From the NCBI GenBank assembly GCA_010672585.1, contig JAAHGF010000013.1, positions 124,428 through 188,427 of the forward strand: a stretch of 64,000 nucleotides of DNA. Direction: 5' to 3'. The DNA is from Okeania sp. SIO1I7 (lineage in GTDB: Bacteria > Cyanobacteriota > Cyanobacteriia > Cyanobacteriales > Microcoleaceae). The first letter of the stretch is position 1, and each line of letters starts with the position of its first letter. Below the pieces are notes generated by a model. That model worked only from the letters and a program-made list of their open reading frames with translations, did no database searches and was not told the origin of the DNA. Positions 46,650-55,411 of this stretch are shown here, one piece after another. The position numbers were made by a program, and so were the translations under genes.

Positions 46650-46997
46650 ATGGAATACAAAAACGCAGTCCTAGATGACAAAGCTCTGCAAGAAGGCTTA
46701 AATGGGATCAACCCCAAATTTGGAGACTTTTGTACTCGTGTAGCAGGTGAAGCATGGGGTCTACCACTCATAGATCAAAAAACCAAAGCTTTGATTACAA
46801 TAGCAATTGATGTAGTCAATCAAGATCATGTAGGTCCGGGAAACCCTTTTGGCGCTCATGTTAATATGGCAATGCAACAGGGAGCTACCCGTGAAGAAAT
46901 AGAGGAGTTGCTATTATTCACCTGTGTTTATGCAGGATTTAATAAAGCAGCGGGTTGCTTTGGCGCTCTGAATGAAATTTTAGGCCCGTCCGCATAA
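46650..46997 (+). CDS. Carboxymuconolactone decarboxylase family protein
   Basis: A 115-residue single-domain protein of the CMD/AhpD-like fold. Its features are KALITIAIDVVNQ, GAHVNMAMQQGATREEIEELL (the conserved His) and AGFNKAAGCFGALNE. The AhpD peroxidatic CxxC is absent, so it is not an alkylhydroperoxidase. As I recall it, the first genes of the Synechocystis icfG cluster include such a protein (slr1853). Its role in carbon control is unknown. It is followed at 173 bp by the next cluster member in the same direction. Confidence 0.85.
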   Translation: MEYKNAVLDDKALQEGLNGINPKFGDFCTRVAGEAWGLPLIDQKTKALITIAIDVVNQDHVGPGNPFGAHVNMAMQQGATREEIEELLLFTCVYAGFNKAAGCFGALNEILGPSA

Positions 46998-47170
46998 TCA
47001 TAAATATCGTTAATCGTTATTAGGGTAGATCGAAAAATCTACTAATATCTTCAAGAGCAAAGAAAGCACAATTCTATAACTACGAGAAAGTGTGGTTTCT
47101 TTAACGATCGCTCACGTCACCGAGCAATTTTGTTTCAACCAGTGAAAAAACAACTACAAATCTAGATATT

Positions 47171-47737
47171 ATGAGCAAGCGCACAAGTTACTACAAAGAT
47201 CTAACAGCAGATTATTCCCGAGCTATTCCAGTAGCTGCTGATGTTGCCGAAAAAATGATTGCCGATGCCGAAAAAATCATTGCCATGAAAGAAGCAACAT
47301 TACCAGAGATAACTGCTGACTACACATTAGAACAAATAGAGAAAGAAAATAAAGAGTGGTGGCCTACTCATTGTGAAGCTTTGAGACAAGGACGGGGTGA
47401 TATTTTAACTGCTGAATATCGAGAAGATTTAGTTTATTTGTGCCAAGATGGACCTTATTCTGGTCTAGAGGAACAAAAAGAAAGGGAACAGCATTGGTGG
47501 GCGTTGATTTCTCAACCAGGAGTTATTATGTGTTGGCCAATTGTGATGTTTTCTGGAGAACATACATTCTTCGAGTGGAAAAGTGTGGATCTCGAAACCA
47601 ACGAAACCATTGCCAAGGGAAATGTGACTTGGGTACGTCGTGGTCACAGAGGTGGTTGCTACTTGAAAACTGAGCAATTAACATTCTATCGTGATGTATT
47701 TGCGGCAGCAGAACTTCTGAAGTTAATTACTACATAA
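47171..47737 (+). CDS. Unknown protein of the icfG-type cluster (SnoaL/NTF2-like possible)
   Basis: A 188-residue soluble protein. The first 60 residues are helical (DVAEKMIADAEKIIAMKEA). The rest is beta-rich with several Trp (EWWPTHCEALRQGRGD, EQHWWALISQPGVIMCWPIV, GEHTFFEWKSVDLETNE). This layout is compatible with an NTF2/SnoaL-like cone fold, but no catalytic residues are clear. It is second in the cluster, probably the equivalent of Synechocystis slr1852. The family is not otherwise recognised. Confidence 0.7.
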   Translation: MSKRTSYYKDLTADYSRAIPVAADVAEKMIADAEKIIAMKEATLPEITADYTLEQIEKENKEWWPTHCEALRQGRGDILTAEYREDLVYLCQDGPYSGLEEQKEREQHWWALISQPGVIMCWPIVMFSGEHTFFEWKSVDLETNETIAKGNVTWVRRGHRGGCYLKTEQLTFYRDVFAAAELLKLITT

Positions 47738-48138
47738 GAGAAAAATTTATAGCTGTTTTCACAAGGCGTGAGGTACATCAGCAGTCCCCCTAAATTCCCC
47801 TAAAAAAGGGGGATTTGAAGCTGATAGAGATTTGTTTGCGGAGCATTCCGTAGGAAACGCTGCTGTCAACTTGAAAAACTATGTGTATCAGTAGTTTGAG
47901 TCAAGAGCGAATTTAAGCCTGCTCTCGAAGATAAGTTACAGACTGCGGTCGGTGGTCTGAGCGTGTTTGCGCAGCATTCCGCAGGAAAGCAGGAAGCTAG
48001 CTCCAAAGCTCATGCAACCATGTATGGGTAAGTTTGGGTAAGTTTAGTAGAACGGACTTCTCTAATTAGTATATCTAGATACTGAGTTATTACATCATAA
48101 GTTTAAATCTGAAAAGAGCAACTAAGGAGTAAAAAAGA
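47738..48138. other. Intergenic, palindromic repeats
   Basis: C-rich hairpin (AAATTCCCCT with AGGGGGATTT, about 47791-47815) and two copies of the GTTTGCGNAGCATTCCGNAGGAAA repeat (near 47829 and 47967). No gene is seen. Confidence 0.6.
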
Positions 48139-48738
48139 ATGGTTACTGCAACAAAAGGTAAAATTGGAGTCTTAATAGAAGACCATTTTGACCCTACAGA
48201 ATATCTAAAATTTAATGAATTTTTCCCTCAAAAAGGCTATGAAGTAGAATATATCACTCATTTATGGGGTAATAAAGAATTACATTTTGGCTCTAACCCA
48301 GAAAATAATATTGTTGGAGAACAAGTTACTGTTTCTACAGAAGTTAATGATGTTAAACCCTCAGACTATAAAGGGATAATTTGTATTGGCGCTTATGCAA
48401 TGGATAGATTGAGGTATCAGGTAAATCCTAAAAAAGGTGAACCAAACCAAGCGCCAGCAGTAGCATTTCTTCGCAAAGCTGTCAATACTGAAAATGTAAA
48501 ATTAGGAGCAATTTGTCATAGTTTATGGCTATTTTGTGCCGACAATGAAATTATTAAAAATAAAAAAGTCACCTGTGCTCATAACATTATTTGTGATGTA
48601 GAAAACGCTGGAGCAGATGTAATATTTGATGGAGATCAAACAGCAGATTTAGTGATTGATGGAAACTTAATCACAGCCAAACATCCAGGTGTAACAGATG
48701 AATTTATGGAAAAATTTGTAGAAGCGATCGAAGCTTAG
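48139..48738 (+). CDS. DJ-1/PfpI family protein
   Basis: A 199-residue protein of the class I glutamine amidotransferase-like superfamily. The nucleophile elbow is GAICHSLWLF (Cys followed by His). An early acidic residue is in GVLIEDHFDPTEY, and the tail VIDGNLITAKHPGVTDEF is typical of PfpI. Such proteins act as proteases, glyoxalase-like deglycases or chaperones; the member cannot be told apart here. It has a strong ribosome binding site (AAGGAG, 11 bases upstream). It corresponds in order to slr1854 of the Synechocystis icfG cluster. Confidence 0.9.
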   Translation: MVTATKGKIGVLIEDHFDPTEYLKFNEFFPQKGYEVEYITHLWGNKELHFGSNPENNIVGEQVTVSTEVNDVKPSDYKGIICIGAYAMDRLRYQVNPKKGEPNQAPAVAFLRKAVNTENVKLGAICHSLWLFCADNEIIKNKKVTCAHNIICDVENAGADVIFDGDQTADLVIDGNLITAKHPGVTDEFMEKFVEAIEA

Positions 48739-49083
48739 GGGAGTGGGGGAGTAGGGGAGTAGGGGAGTGAGGGAGTGGGGGAGTGGAGGAGCTTACAAGG
48801 GTAAGTTTTTAAGATTGGACACGGAGACGCGGTGACACGGGGATACCGAGATTGGATAATTGAGTAATTAATTCAATCTACTCGCTCTATTCATAATTAG
48901 AAAACCCCCGCGTCCATCTATCTGTGCGTCTTCCTCTCTCCGCGTTGACCTGTCTCCCCCTCCCCGCGTCCTCTCCACTCAAAGATATGAAATCAAAAAT
49001 TTTATTTCCCTATTCCCTGTTCCCTGACTTCTACAAGAAGTCTATAAAAAAAAACTCGTAAACACAGTTAAAGATAATCCAAA
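48739..49083. other. Intergenic, low-complexity repeats
   Basis: GGGGAGT runs (48738-48790), GGACACGGAGACGCGG-type sequence and TCCCCGCGTCC repeats, TTCCCTG runs. No gene is seen. Confidence 0.6.
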
Positions 49084-50904
49084 ATGAGTACCCAAATAGA
49101 ATTTAGCTTTTCTGACTTAATAGCAGGATATGTTACCAAATACGACTCACAAACAGATATTTTTGGTATCAAAACAACAGACGGCAGAGAATTTCAAGCC
49201 AGACTAAGTCCGATATCTTATGCCAAACTCGTACAAAACTTAGACGAAGCATACCCAGATGCTACAGGTTCCATGCGGTCAATGTTAGTACCTGGTCGGT
49301 ATATATTTACATACGGAGTCTTCTTCCCAGATAGTCCAATATTTGAAGCCAAACAAATAATATTTGTTGGTCGCCAAGTAGACGACTACGTTTTTGAGAA
49401 ACCAAACTGGTGGGTAGACCAGGTGCGTTCCCTTGCTAATTTTTATGTCAAAGCTCAGTTTGGGGATGAAGAAATTGACTACCGCAACTATCGCACAACC
49501 CTAAGTCTATCCGGTGTCAAATCTCAGGTAAACTTCTCTCAAGAAACTGATACTATTTCCCGGATGGTTTACGGGATGGCAACTGCTTATATGATGACCG
49601 GGGAAGAAACTTTTCTAGAAGCAGCAGAAAAAGGCACCGAATATCTACGAGACCACATGAGGTTTGTAGACCTAGACGAAGGTATTGTCTATTGGTATCA
49701 CGGTATTGACGTACAAGGAGAGCGGGAACAAAAAATCTTCGCTTCAGAATTTGGCGATGACTACGACGCTATTCCTGCTTACGAACAAATTTACGCCCTT
49801 GCAGGTCCATTACAAACATATCGACTCAATGGCGACCCTCGGATCATGGACGATACCGAGAAAACCATTAAACTATTCAACGACTTCTACCTGGATAAGA
49901 GCGATCGCGGTGGTTACTACTCTCACCTAGACCCCATAACCCTAGACCCCCTCAGCGAATCATTAGGACGGAATAAAGGCACCAAAAACTGGAACTCAGT
50001 GGGCGACCACGCACCAGCATATTTAATTAATCTCTGGTTAGCAACAGAAAAACCAGAATATGCTGATATGCTCGAATATACCTTTGACACTATTGAAAAG
50101 CGGTTCCCAGACTACGAAAACTCTCCCTTTGTCAATGAAAAATTCTTTGAAGACTGGAGTCCAGACCATACTTGGGGATGGCAGCAAAACCGGGGAGTAG
50201 TTGGTCACAATATGAAAATTGCCTGGAATTTGATGCGGATGAATAGTCTCAAAGCCAAAGATTCTTATGTCGATCTGGCCAAGAAAATTGCCGACCTTAT
50301 GCCAGCAGTAGGCAGCGACCAACAACGAGGTGGTTGGTATGATGTGGTGGAAAGAGCGTTAGGTGAAGACGAAAAAATCCACCGTTTTGTTTGGCACGAC
50401 CGTAAAGCTTGGTGGCAACAAGAGCAGTCTATTCTAGCTTATTATATTCTCGCAGGAGTTTTGGGAGAGCCAGAATATCATCGGTTAGCGCGGGAAGCTG
50501 CTGCTTTTTACAATGCTTGGTTCCTCGATACAGAAGATGGTGGGGTTTATTTCAATGTTCTTGCTAATGGTATTCCTTTCTTGGCAAGTGGTAACGAACG
50601 GGGTAAGGGGTCTCACTCCATGAGTGGTTATCACTCTACAGAGCTATGTTTCCTCGCGGCTGTTTATACTAATCTCCTAGTTACCAAGCAACCAATGGAT
50701 TTTTACTTTAAACCTATTCCTGGTGGTTTCCCTGATAATATCCTGCGGGTATCGCCAGATATTCTGCCTCCAGGTAGTATTAAAATTGGCTCTGTCGAAA
50801 TTGATGGTCAACCCTACAGTGATTTTGATGCTGAGAAACTGAGTGTCAAGTTGCCTGATACTAAAGAAAGGGTGAAAGTTAAGGTAAATATTGTGCCTAC
50901 CTGA
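49084..50904 (+). CDS. N-acylglucosamine 2-epimerase (AGE) family protein
   Basis: A 606-residue protein. Residues about 1-110 form a small beta-rich N-terminal domain (IAGYVTKYDSQTDIFGIKT). The rest is an (alpha/alpha)6 barrel of the AGE/cellobiose 2-epimerase superfamily. Its features are DTISRMVYGMATAYM, GGYYSHLDPITLDPL, KNWNSVGDHAPAYLINLW, VGHNMKIAWNLMRM and WWQQEQSILAYYIL. The superfamily isomerises sugars at C2 using two His residues; WSPDHTWGWQQNRGVVGHNMK and RFVWHDRKAWWQQEQ hold candidates. The actual sugar is unknown. It is the AGE-type member of the icfG-like cluster (compare slr1855) and sits just upstream of the first STAS gene. Confidence 0.9.
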   Translation: MSTQIEFSFSDLIAGYVTKYDSQTDIFGIKTTDGREFQARLSPISYAKLVQNLDEAYPDATGSMRSMLVPGRYIFTYGVFFPDSPIFEAKQIIFVGRQVDDYVFEKPNWWVDQVRSLANFYVKAQFGDEEIDYRNYRTTLSLSGVKSQVNFSQETDTISRMVYGMATAYMMTGEETFLEAAEKGTEYLRDHMRFVDLDEGIVYWYHGIDVQGEREQKIFASEFGDDYDAIPAYEQIYALAGPLQTYRLNGDPRIMDDTEKTIKLFNDFYLDKSDRGGYYSHLDPITLDPLSESLGRNKGTKNWNSVGDHAPAYLINLWLATEKPEYADMLEYTFDTIEKRFPDYENSPFVNEKFFEDWSPDHTWGWQQNRGVVGHNMKIAWNLMRMNSLKAKDSYVDLAKKIADLMPAVGSDQQRGGWYDVVERALGEDEKIHRFVWHDRKAWWQQEQSILAYYILAGVLGEPEYHRLAREAAAFYNAWFLDTEDGGVYFNVLANGIPFLASGNERGKGSHSMSGYHSTELCFLAAVYTNLLVTKQPMDFYFKPIPGGFPDNILRVSPDILPPGSIKIGSVEIDGQPYSDFDAEKLSVKLPDTKERVKVKVNIVPT

Positions 50905-51375
50905 AGGAAGAGGGAAGAAGGAAGAGGGAAAAAGGAAGAAGGGAAAGTCTTACTTTGTCTGAGTTCTCAACTTTTGAACTGTCCTGAAACAAGAAGGAAG
51001 AAAGAAGAAGGAAGAGGGAAGAAGGGAAAGTCTTACTTTGTCTGAGTTCTCAACTTTTGAACTGTCCTCATCTTTTCTTCGACACAGGTTTTTGGCAAAG
51101 GAGTCAGGTAGGGGAACCGTCGGTAGGAGGACGTACAGGAGCTAGAGAAATAGAATAGGGGGAAAAGGTGAAAATTTGTTTCCCCTACTCCCCTACTCCC
51201 CTACTTCCCACTTATAACCGGATTCTATATAATACTTGTGTGTTGGGTTTTCTCCTTATACTGTGGATAAGCTGCCATAATGGAAACGTTCCACATTGGC
51301 ATTAGTCTGTCCTAGATAAACTTTCCTCAACCCAACCCATATCTAAAATACCTGAGTATTATTACACTAAATCAA
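50905..51375. other. Intergenic, duplicated repeat block
   Basis: GGAAGAAGG runs enclose two copies of a block starting GGGAAAGTCTTACTTTGTC (at 50941 and 51024, 83 bp apart). Further on are GGGGAGTAGGGG-type runs. No gene is seen. Confidence 0.6.
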
Positions 51376-51717
51376 ATGGCAATAGAAATTAATATTAGAA
51401 CAATAGAAGAAAATATTACAGTAGTAGAACTAGCAGGGGATATTGACGCTAGTACAGCACCTAAAGTTTCAGAAGAAATTCTCCCCCTAGCGACTCCTGG
51501 ATGCAAAATTCTGATAAATATGAGCAATGTGCCATATATGTCTAGTGCAGGGTTGCGCACATTACTATCATTGTACCGACAAACAACAGCAAAGGAAGGA
51601 AAAGTTGTATTAGTGGGGCTTTCTGAAGAACTTCAAGATACTATGTCTGTGACTGGGTTTCTAGACTTTTTTGCAACTGCTGAAAATGTTGAGTCAGGAA
51701 TGGCAAAACTAAAGTAA
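51376..51717 (+). CDS. STAS-domain anti-sigma factor antagonist
   Basis: A 113-residue single STAS domain (SpoIIAA/RsbV type). The phosphorylatable Ser is in the conserved loop NVPYMSSAGLR (about residue 58). The fold elements VAGDIDASTAPK and SEELQDTMSVTGF are typical. It is probably phosphorylated by the RsbW-like kinase at 56885 and dephosphorylated by the PP2C at 55412, as described for the Synechocystis homologues (Slr1856 with Slr1861 and IcfG). It sits before glgX in the same direction with a 221-bp gap holding a MITE-like element. Confidence 0.92.
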   Translation: MAIEINIRTIEENITVVELAGDIDASTAPKVSEEILPLATPGCKILINMSNVPYMSSAGLRTLLSLYRQTTAKEGKVVLVGLSEELQDTMSVTGFLDFFATAENVESGMAKLK

Positions 51718-51728
51718 GAAATATAAAT

Positions 51729-51864
51729 AGGACTTACGCACTGACAATAGATATAGGTCTTTGTGCGTTACGCTACCGCTAACACACCCTAGCAATAGCT
51801 AGGATTTGAGATTGCTTCCCTATCGGTCGCAATGACGACAATACGCTGTAGGAGCGTAAGTCCT
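51729..51864. mobile_element. MITE-like element, 5-bp-TSD family, copy 3
   Basis: AGGACTTACGCA at the left and AGCGTAAGTCCT at the right, 136 bp in all. No matching target duplication is visible, so the copy is older or recombined. It lies between the first STAS gene and glgX. Confidence 0.6.
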
Positions 51865-51938
51865 GAACTATTAATTATTAATTATTAATTATTAATTATT
51901 AATTATTAATTACCTCTCCATAATATTAATCAAAATTC

Positions 51939-54059
51939 ATGCAATTAGATCGTATTGATATTCATCCTACCCACAGTCACGGTGACTTGAAACTGCGTAG
52001 TGGGAAACCCTTTCCATTCGGTGCAACTCTGGTGCCTGGAGGAGTGAATTTTTCTATATTCTCCTCTAATGCTACATCCTGTACATTGGTCTTGTTTAAA
52101 AAAGACGCTCTCCAACCAATGGCAGAAATTCCCTTTCCTGAAGAATTTAGAATTGGGAACGTTTTTTGTATGGTTGTCTTCGACCTGGATATAGAAAATA
52201 TCGAATATGGCTACCGGATGGACGGACCGAATAACTTCCAGGAAGGTCAATGGTTTGACAAAAATAAAATTCTCATGGACCCCTACGCTAAGATTATTGG
52301 GGGTCGGGATGTTTGGGGAGTGTTTCCTAACTGGGATGACAATTATCAACATCGAGCTAGAATTGCTTATGATGATTTTGACTGGGAAAATGACCGCCCT
52401 CTAGAAATTCCACCAGAAGACCAAATTATCTATGAAATGCACGTTCGTAGTTTTACTGCTCATCCCTCTTCTGGAGTCAAACATCCCGGAACATTTGCTG
52501 CTATCCGCGACAAAATTCCCTACCTCAAAGAACTGGGTGTTAATTCAGTAGAATTGATGCCTATCTATGAATTTGATGAGTTTGAAAATTCCCGCCCCAG
52601 CCCAATTACAGGGGAAATGCTCTACAATTATTGGGGTTATAGTACGGTCGGATTTTTTGCCCCGAAAGCAGGTTATGCAGCCACAGGCAAGTCAGGGATG
52701 CAGATGGATGAGTTAAAAACTCTAGTTAAAGAACTGCATAAAAATGGGATAGAGGTAATTCTAGATGTTGTATTCAATCATACAGCAGAAGGAAACGAAA
52801 ACGGTCCGACAATTTCCTTCCGGGGTATTGACAATAAAGTATATTATATGCTAACACCCGAAGGTTACTATTATAACTTTAGTGGTTGTGGTAATACGAT
52901 TAACTGTAATAATCCCATCGTTCGTGGTGTGGTGTTAGATTGTTTGCGTTATTGGGCAAGTGAATATCATATTGATGGTTTCCGGTTTGATTTGGCTTCA
53001 ATTCTCGGTCGTGACCCCTGGGGGGCACCATTGGCAAATCCTCCACTTTTAGAAACTCTGGCTTTTGACCCAATTTTAGCTAACTGTAAATTGATTGCAG
53101 AAGCTTGGGATGCAGGAGGTTTATACCAAGTGGGTTCTTTTCCAGCTTTTGGACGTTGGGCAGAATGGAATGGTAAGTATCGCGATGCAATTCGCAAATT
53201 TATCAAAGGTGATTGTACTGTAGGGGAAATGGCACAAAGATTACAAGGTTCCCCAGACTTATATTCTTGGCAAGGTCGCGCTCCTGCAACATCTATTAAT
53301 TTTATTACTGCTCATGACGGTTTCACCTTGGCCGATATGGTTTCTTACAATGGGAAACATAACGAAGCTAATGGCGAAAATAATAACGATGGTGCTAATG
53401 ATAACGAAAGTTGGAACTGTGGGGCAGAGGGTTGGACAGATAACCCGGGAATTAATGCTTTGCGTAGCCGTCAGATGCGAAATGCGATCGCAATTATGAT
53501 GGTTAGTCAAGGTGTACCTATGTTGTTGATGGGAGATGAAATAGGACGCAGTAAACATGGTAATAATAATACCTATTGCCATGACTCGGAACTGAATTGG
53601 CTTAACTGGGAATTTCTCAAAACTAATGCGGAGTTATTTAGATTCGTGAAAAACTGCATTGCATTTAGAAAAGCACACCCAGTATTAAGAAATCGCAACC
53701 ATTTTAGAAATCAAGATTATACTGGTAGTGGTTATGCAGATATTACTTGGCATGGAACCCAGGCGTGGAATGTAGATTGGTCTGAAAGCTGCCGTACTAT
53801 TGCTTTTATGCTCTGTGGCAAACATGCTAAAGAGGGAAAACAGCCAGATAACTATATTTATGTAGCAATGAATATGCACTGGGAAACTCTCTGGTTTGAA
53901 ATTCCTGGTTTGTCCCAAGGAATGCAGTGGCACGTTTTTGCTAATACTGCCTGTCCATCGCCAGAAGATGCTTGGGAACCAGGTAAAGAACCTGTATTGG
54001 AAAATCAGCATGGGTTATTACTTGGCGATCGCTCAGTAGTTATTCTGATAGGAAAATAA
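51939..54059 (+). CDS. glgX: Glycogen debranching enzyme GlgX (isoamylase type)
   Basis: A 706-residue GH13 enzyme that cleaves alpha-1,6 branch points of glycogen. The N-terminal CBM48 domain (about 20-150; GGVNFSIFSSNATSCTLVLF) is followed by the catalytic barrel with all four GH13 regions: DVVFNHT, GFRFDLAS (nucleophile Asp), LIAEAWD (acid/base Glu) and TAHDGFTL. Length and domain order fit isoamylase/GlgX. In the Synechocystis icfG cluster the homologous gene is slr1857. Placement between two STAS genes suggests that glycogen breakdown is under partner-switch control. Confidence 0.95.
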   Translation: MQLDRIDIHPTHSHGDLKLRSGKPFPFGATLVPGGVNFSIFSSNATSCTLVLFKKDALQPMAEIPFPEEFRIGNVFCMVVFDLDIENIEYGYRMDGPNNFQEGQWFDKNKILMDPYAKIIGGRDVWGVFPNWDDNYQHRARIAYDDFDWENDRPLEIPPEDQIIYEMHVRSFTAHPSSGVKHPGTFAAIRDKIPYLKELGVNSVELMPIYEFDEFENSRPSPITGEMLYNYWGYSTVGFFAPKAGYAATGKSGMQMDELKTLVKELHKNGIEVILDVVFNHTAEGNENGPTISFRGIDNKVYYMLTPEGYYYNFSGCGNTINCNNPIVRGVVLDCLRYWASEYHIDGFRFDLASILGRDPWGAPLANPPLLETLAFDPILANCKLIAEAWDAGGLYQVGSFPAFGRWAEWNGKYRDAIRKFIKGDCTVGEMAQRLQGSPDLYSWQGRAPATSINFITAHDGFTLADMVSYNGKHNEANGENNNDGANDNESWNCGAEGWTDNPGINALRSRQMRNAIAIMMVSQGVPMLLMGDEIGRSKHGNNNTYCHDSELNWLNWEFLKTNAELFRFVKNCIAFRKAHPVLRNRNHFRNQDYTGSGYADITWHGTQAWNVDWSESCRTIAFMLCGKHAKEGKQPDNYIYVAMNMHWETLWFEIPGLSQGMQWHVFANTACPSPEDAWEPGKEPVLENQHGLLLGDRSVVILIGK

Positions 54060-54154
54060 GTCAGGAATGATATGATAGAAAGGCCAAAAATATTGCTCAG
54101 TAGTGAAATTATCACGGGCGTTGGTGAAGCGCGTGTATGATATTAATCTTAATT
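54060..54154. other. Short intergenic before the MITE
   Basis: Nothing recognised. Confidence 0.4.
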
Positions 54155-54461
54155 AGGGTTTGCGTATGGAAAGTCTTTTAGTAGGGGTAGGAGACAACCC
54201 ACCCCTAACCCCTCCCCCGACCGTGGAGGGGAAAACAGGAGACAGGAGACAACCCACCCCTGACCCCTCCCAGGAGGGGAGTTAGGGGAATGAGCGAGGA
54301 GGTAGGAGCGGGGGTTTTGTCCCAAGATTGTTCTGCCCAACTCTTGACCAAAATCCGCTCCTAAATTGAACCATTACCACCTAAAACCTCGCACTTTTTG
54401 ATACTTAAAAATGCGCTCAACCTTTATCTGTAAAGACTTTTAGATTTAATCAGCAAGCCCT
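54155..54461. mobile_element. MITE, 4-bp-TSD family, copy 2
   Basis: A 307-bp element from AGGGTTTGCG to TCAGCAAGCCCT, flanked by AATT (54151-54154 and 54462-54465). It shares GAGGAGGTAGGAGCGGG, GTTTTGTCCC and TGCCCAACTCTTG with the copy at 7605. It contains nested CCCACCCCT/AGGAGGGG hairpins. It lies between glgX and the second STAS gene. Confidence 0.8.
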
Positions 54462-54686
54462 AATTACTCAGGAGTCAACCCACCCCAGCCCCTCCCAGGA
54501 GGGGAGCCAGGAGGACCGAGTCAGGAGGGAAGAAAGAAGAATAAACCCCCAGTAGAAGGAGAAAGTTTTTTGGTCGCGGAGCGCGGAATGAAGTTCTATC
54601 GCCCTCTGCTCTGGACATGATATTATACCTCAAATCACCAACGCCTACCACCAAATCAATAAACAATTAATAAATAACGGAAAATT

Positions 54687-55025
54687 ATGGCTTTTACAGC
54701 AAATCTAGAAACAACAAATGGCATTGCTAAAATAACTTTATCTGGAGAACTAGATGGGTCTACCGCTCCAGCTTTTAAGGAAAAAGTAGAGGAAGCAGCC
54801 GCCGAAAACCCGAAAAGACTTGTTTTGATGATGAATGACCTAGAATATATGGCAAGTGCGGGTCTACGGGTATTGATTTTTTCTAAACAAAAAATGGGCA
54901 CAGGTGTTGATATTTATATGGTAGGTGTTCAAGAAATGGTGCTGGATACCATCAAGAAAACAGGTTTCGATCAAAGTATTTATTTACTGGATGAATATGA
55001 TGCAGCTAAGATAGAGAATATTTGA
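54687..55025 (+). CDS. STAS-domain anti-sigma factor antagonist, second copy
   Basis: A 112-residue STAS protein. The Ser loop is DLEYMASAGLRVL (about residue 58), and the helix VQEMVLDTIKKTGF is intact. It is a paralogue of the gene at 51376 and corresponds in order to slr1859. The two STAS proteins may bind the one RsbW-like kinase in competition, so the switch can receive two inputs. A long gap on each side is due to MITE insertion. The ATG is preceded by ACGGAAAAT. Confidence 0.92.
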   Translation: MAFTANLETTNGIAKITLSGELDGSTAPAFKEKVEEAAAENPKRLVLMMNDLEYMASAGLRVLIFSKQKMGTGVDIYMVGVQEMVLDTIKKTGFDQSIYLLDEYDAAKIENI

Positions 55026-55161
55026 ATAAAATTTATGCATTGAAAAAATAGTCAGTAGTAGGGGCGAACAACCGTTCGCCCGTACATGGAAATAAGTCAG
55101 AAGGCAGAAGGGAAAATTGCTCATAAATTTAACCCCTGTCAATTCTCGCTCATTCGTAACT

Positions 55162-55377
55162 AGGGTTTGCTGAAAAAGTCTGGTGATGATAGGCAACAGG
55201 GAACAGCTGCGAAAAGCAATAGTTTAGAGTATCTGTTACGGCCAAATTTTCCGCATTGTCAAGGGAAAAATATTAGTATTTTGAGACCAAAAGAACCAAA
55301 AACCTTGCACCCCCTCAGCAATATTTAGCCCTGGAAGCCTTTACAGGTATTGATTACAATTTTATTCAGCAAGCCCT
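55162..55377. mobile_element. MITE, 4-bp-TSD family, copy 3
   Basis: A 216-bp element from AGGGTTTGCTGA to TCAGCAAGCCCT with AACT duplicated on both sides (55158-55161 and 55378-55381). The inside differs from copies 1 and 2. It ends 34 bp before the phosphatase gene and so occupies its promoter region. Confidence 0.8.
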
Positions 55378-55411
55378 AACTAGCTTCTATATAAAAAGGA
55401 TATTATAAACA

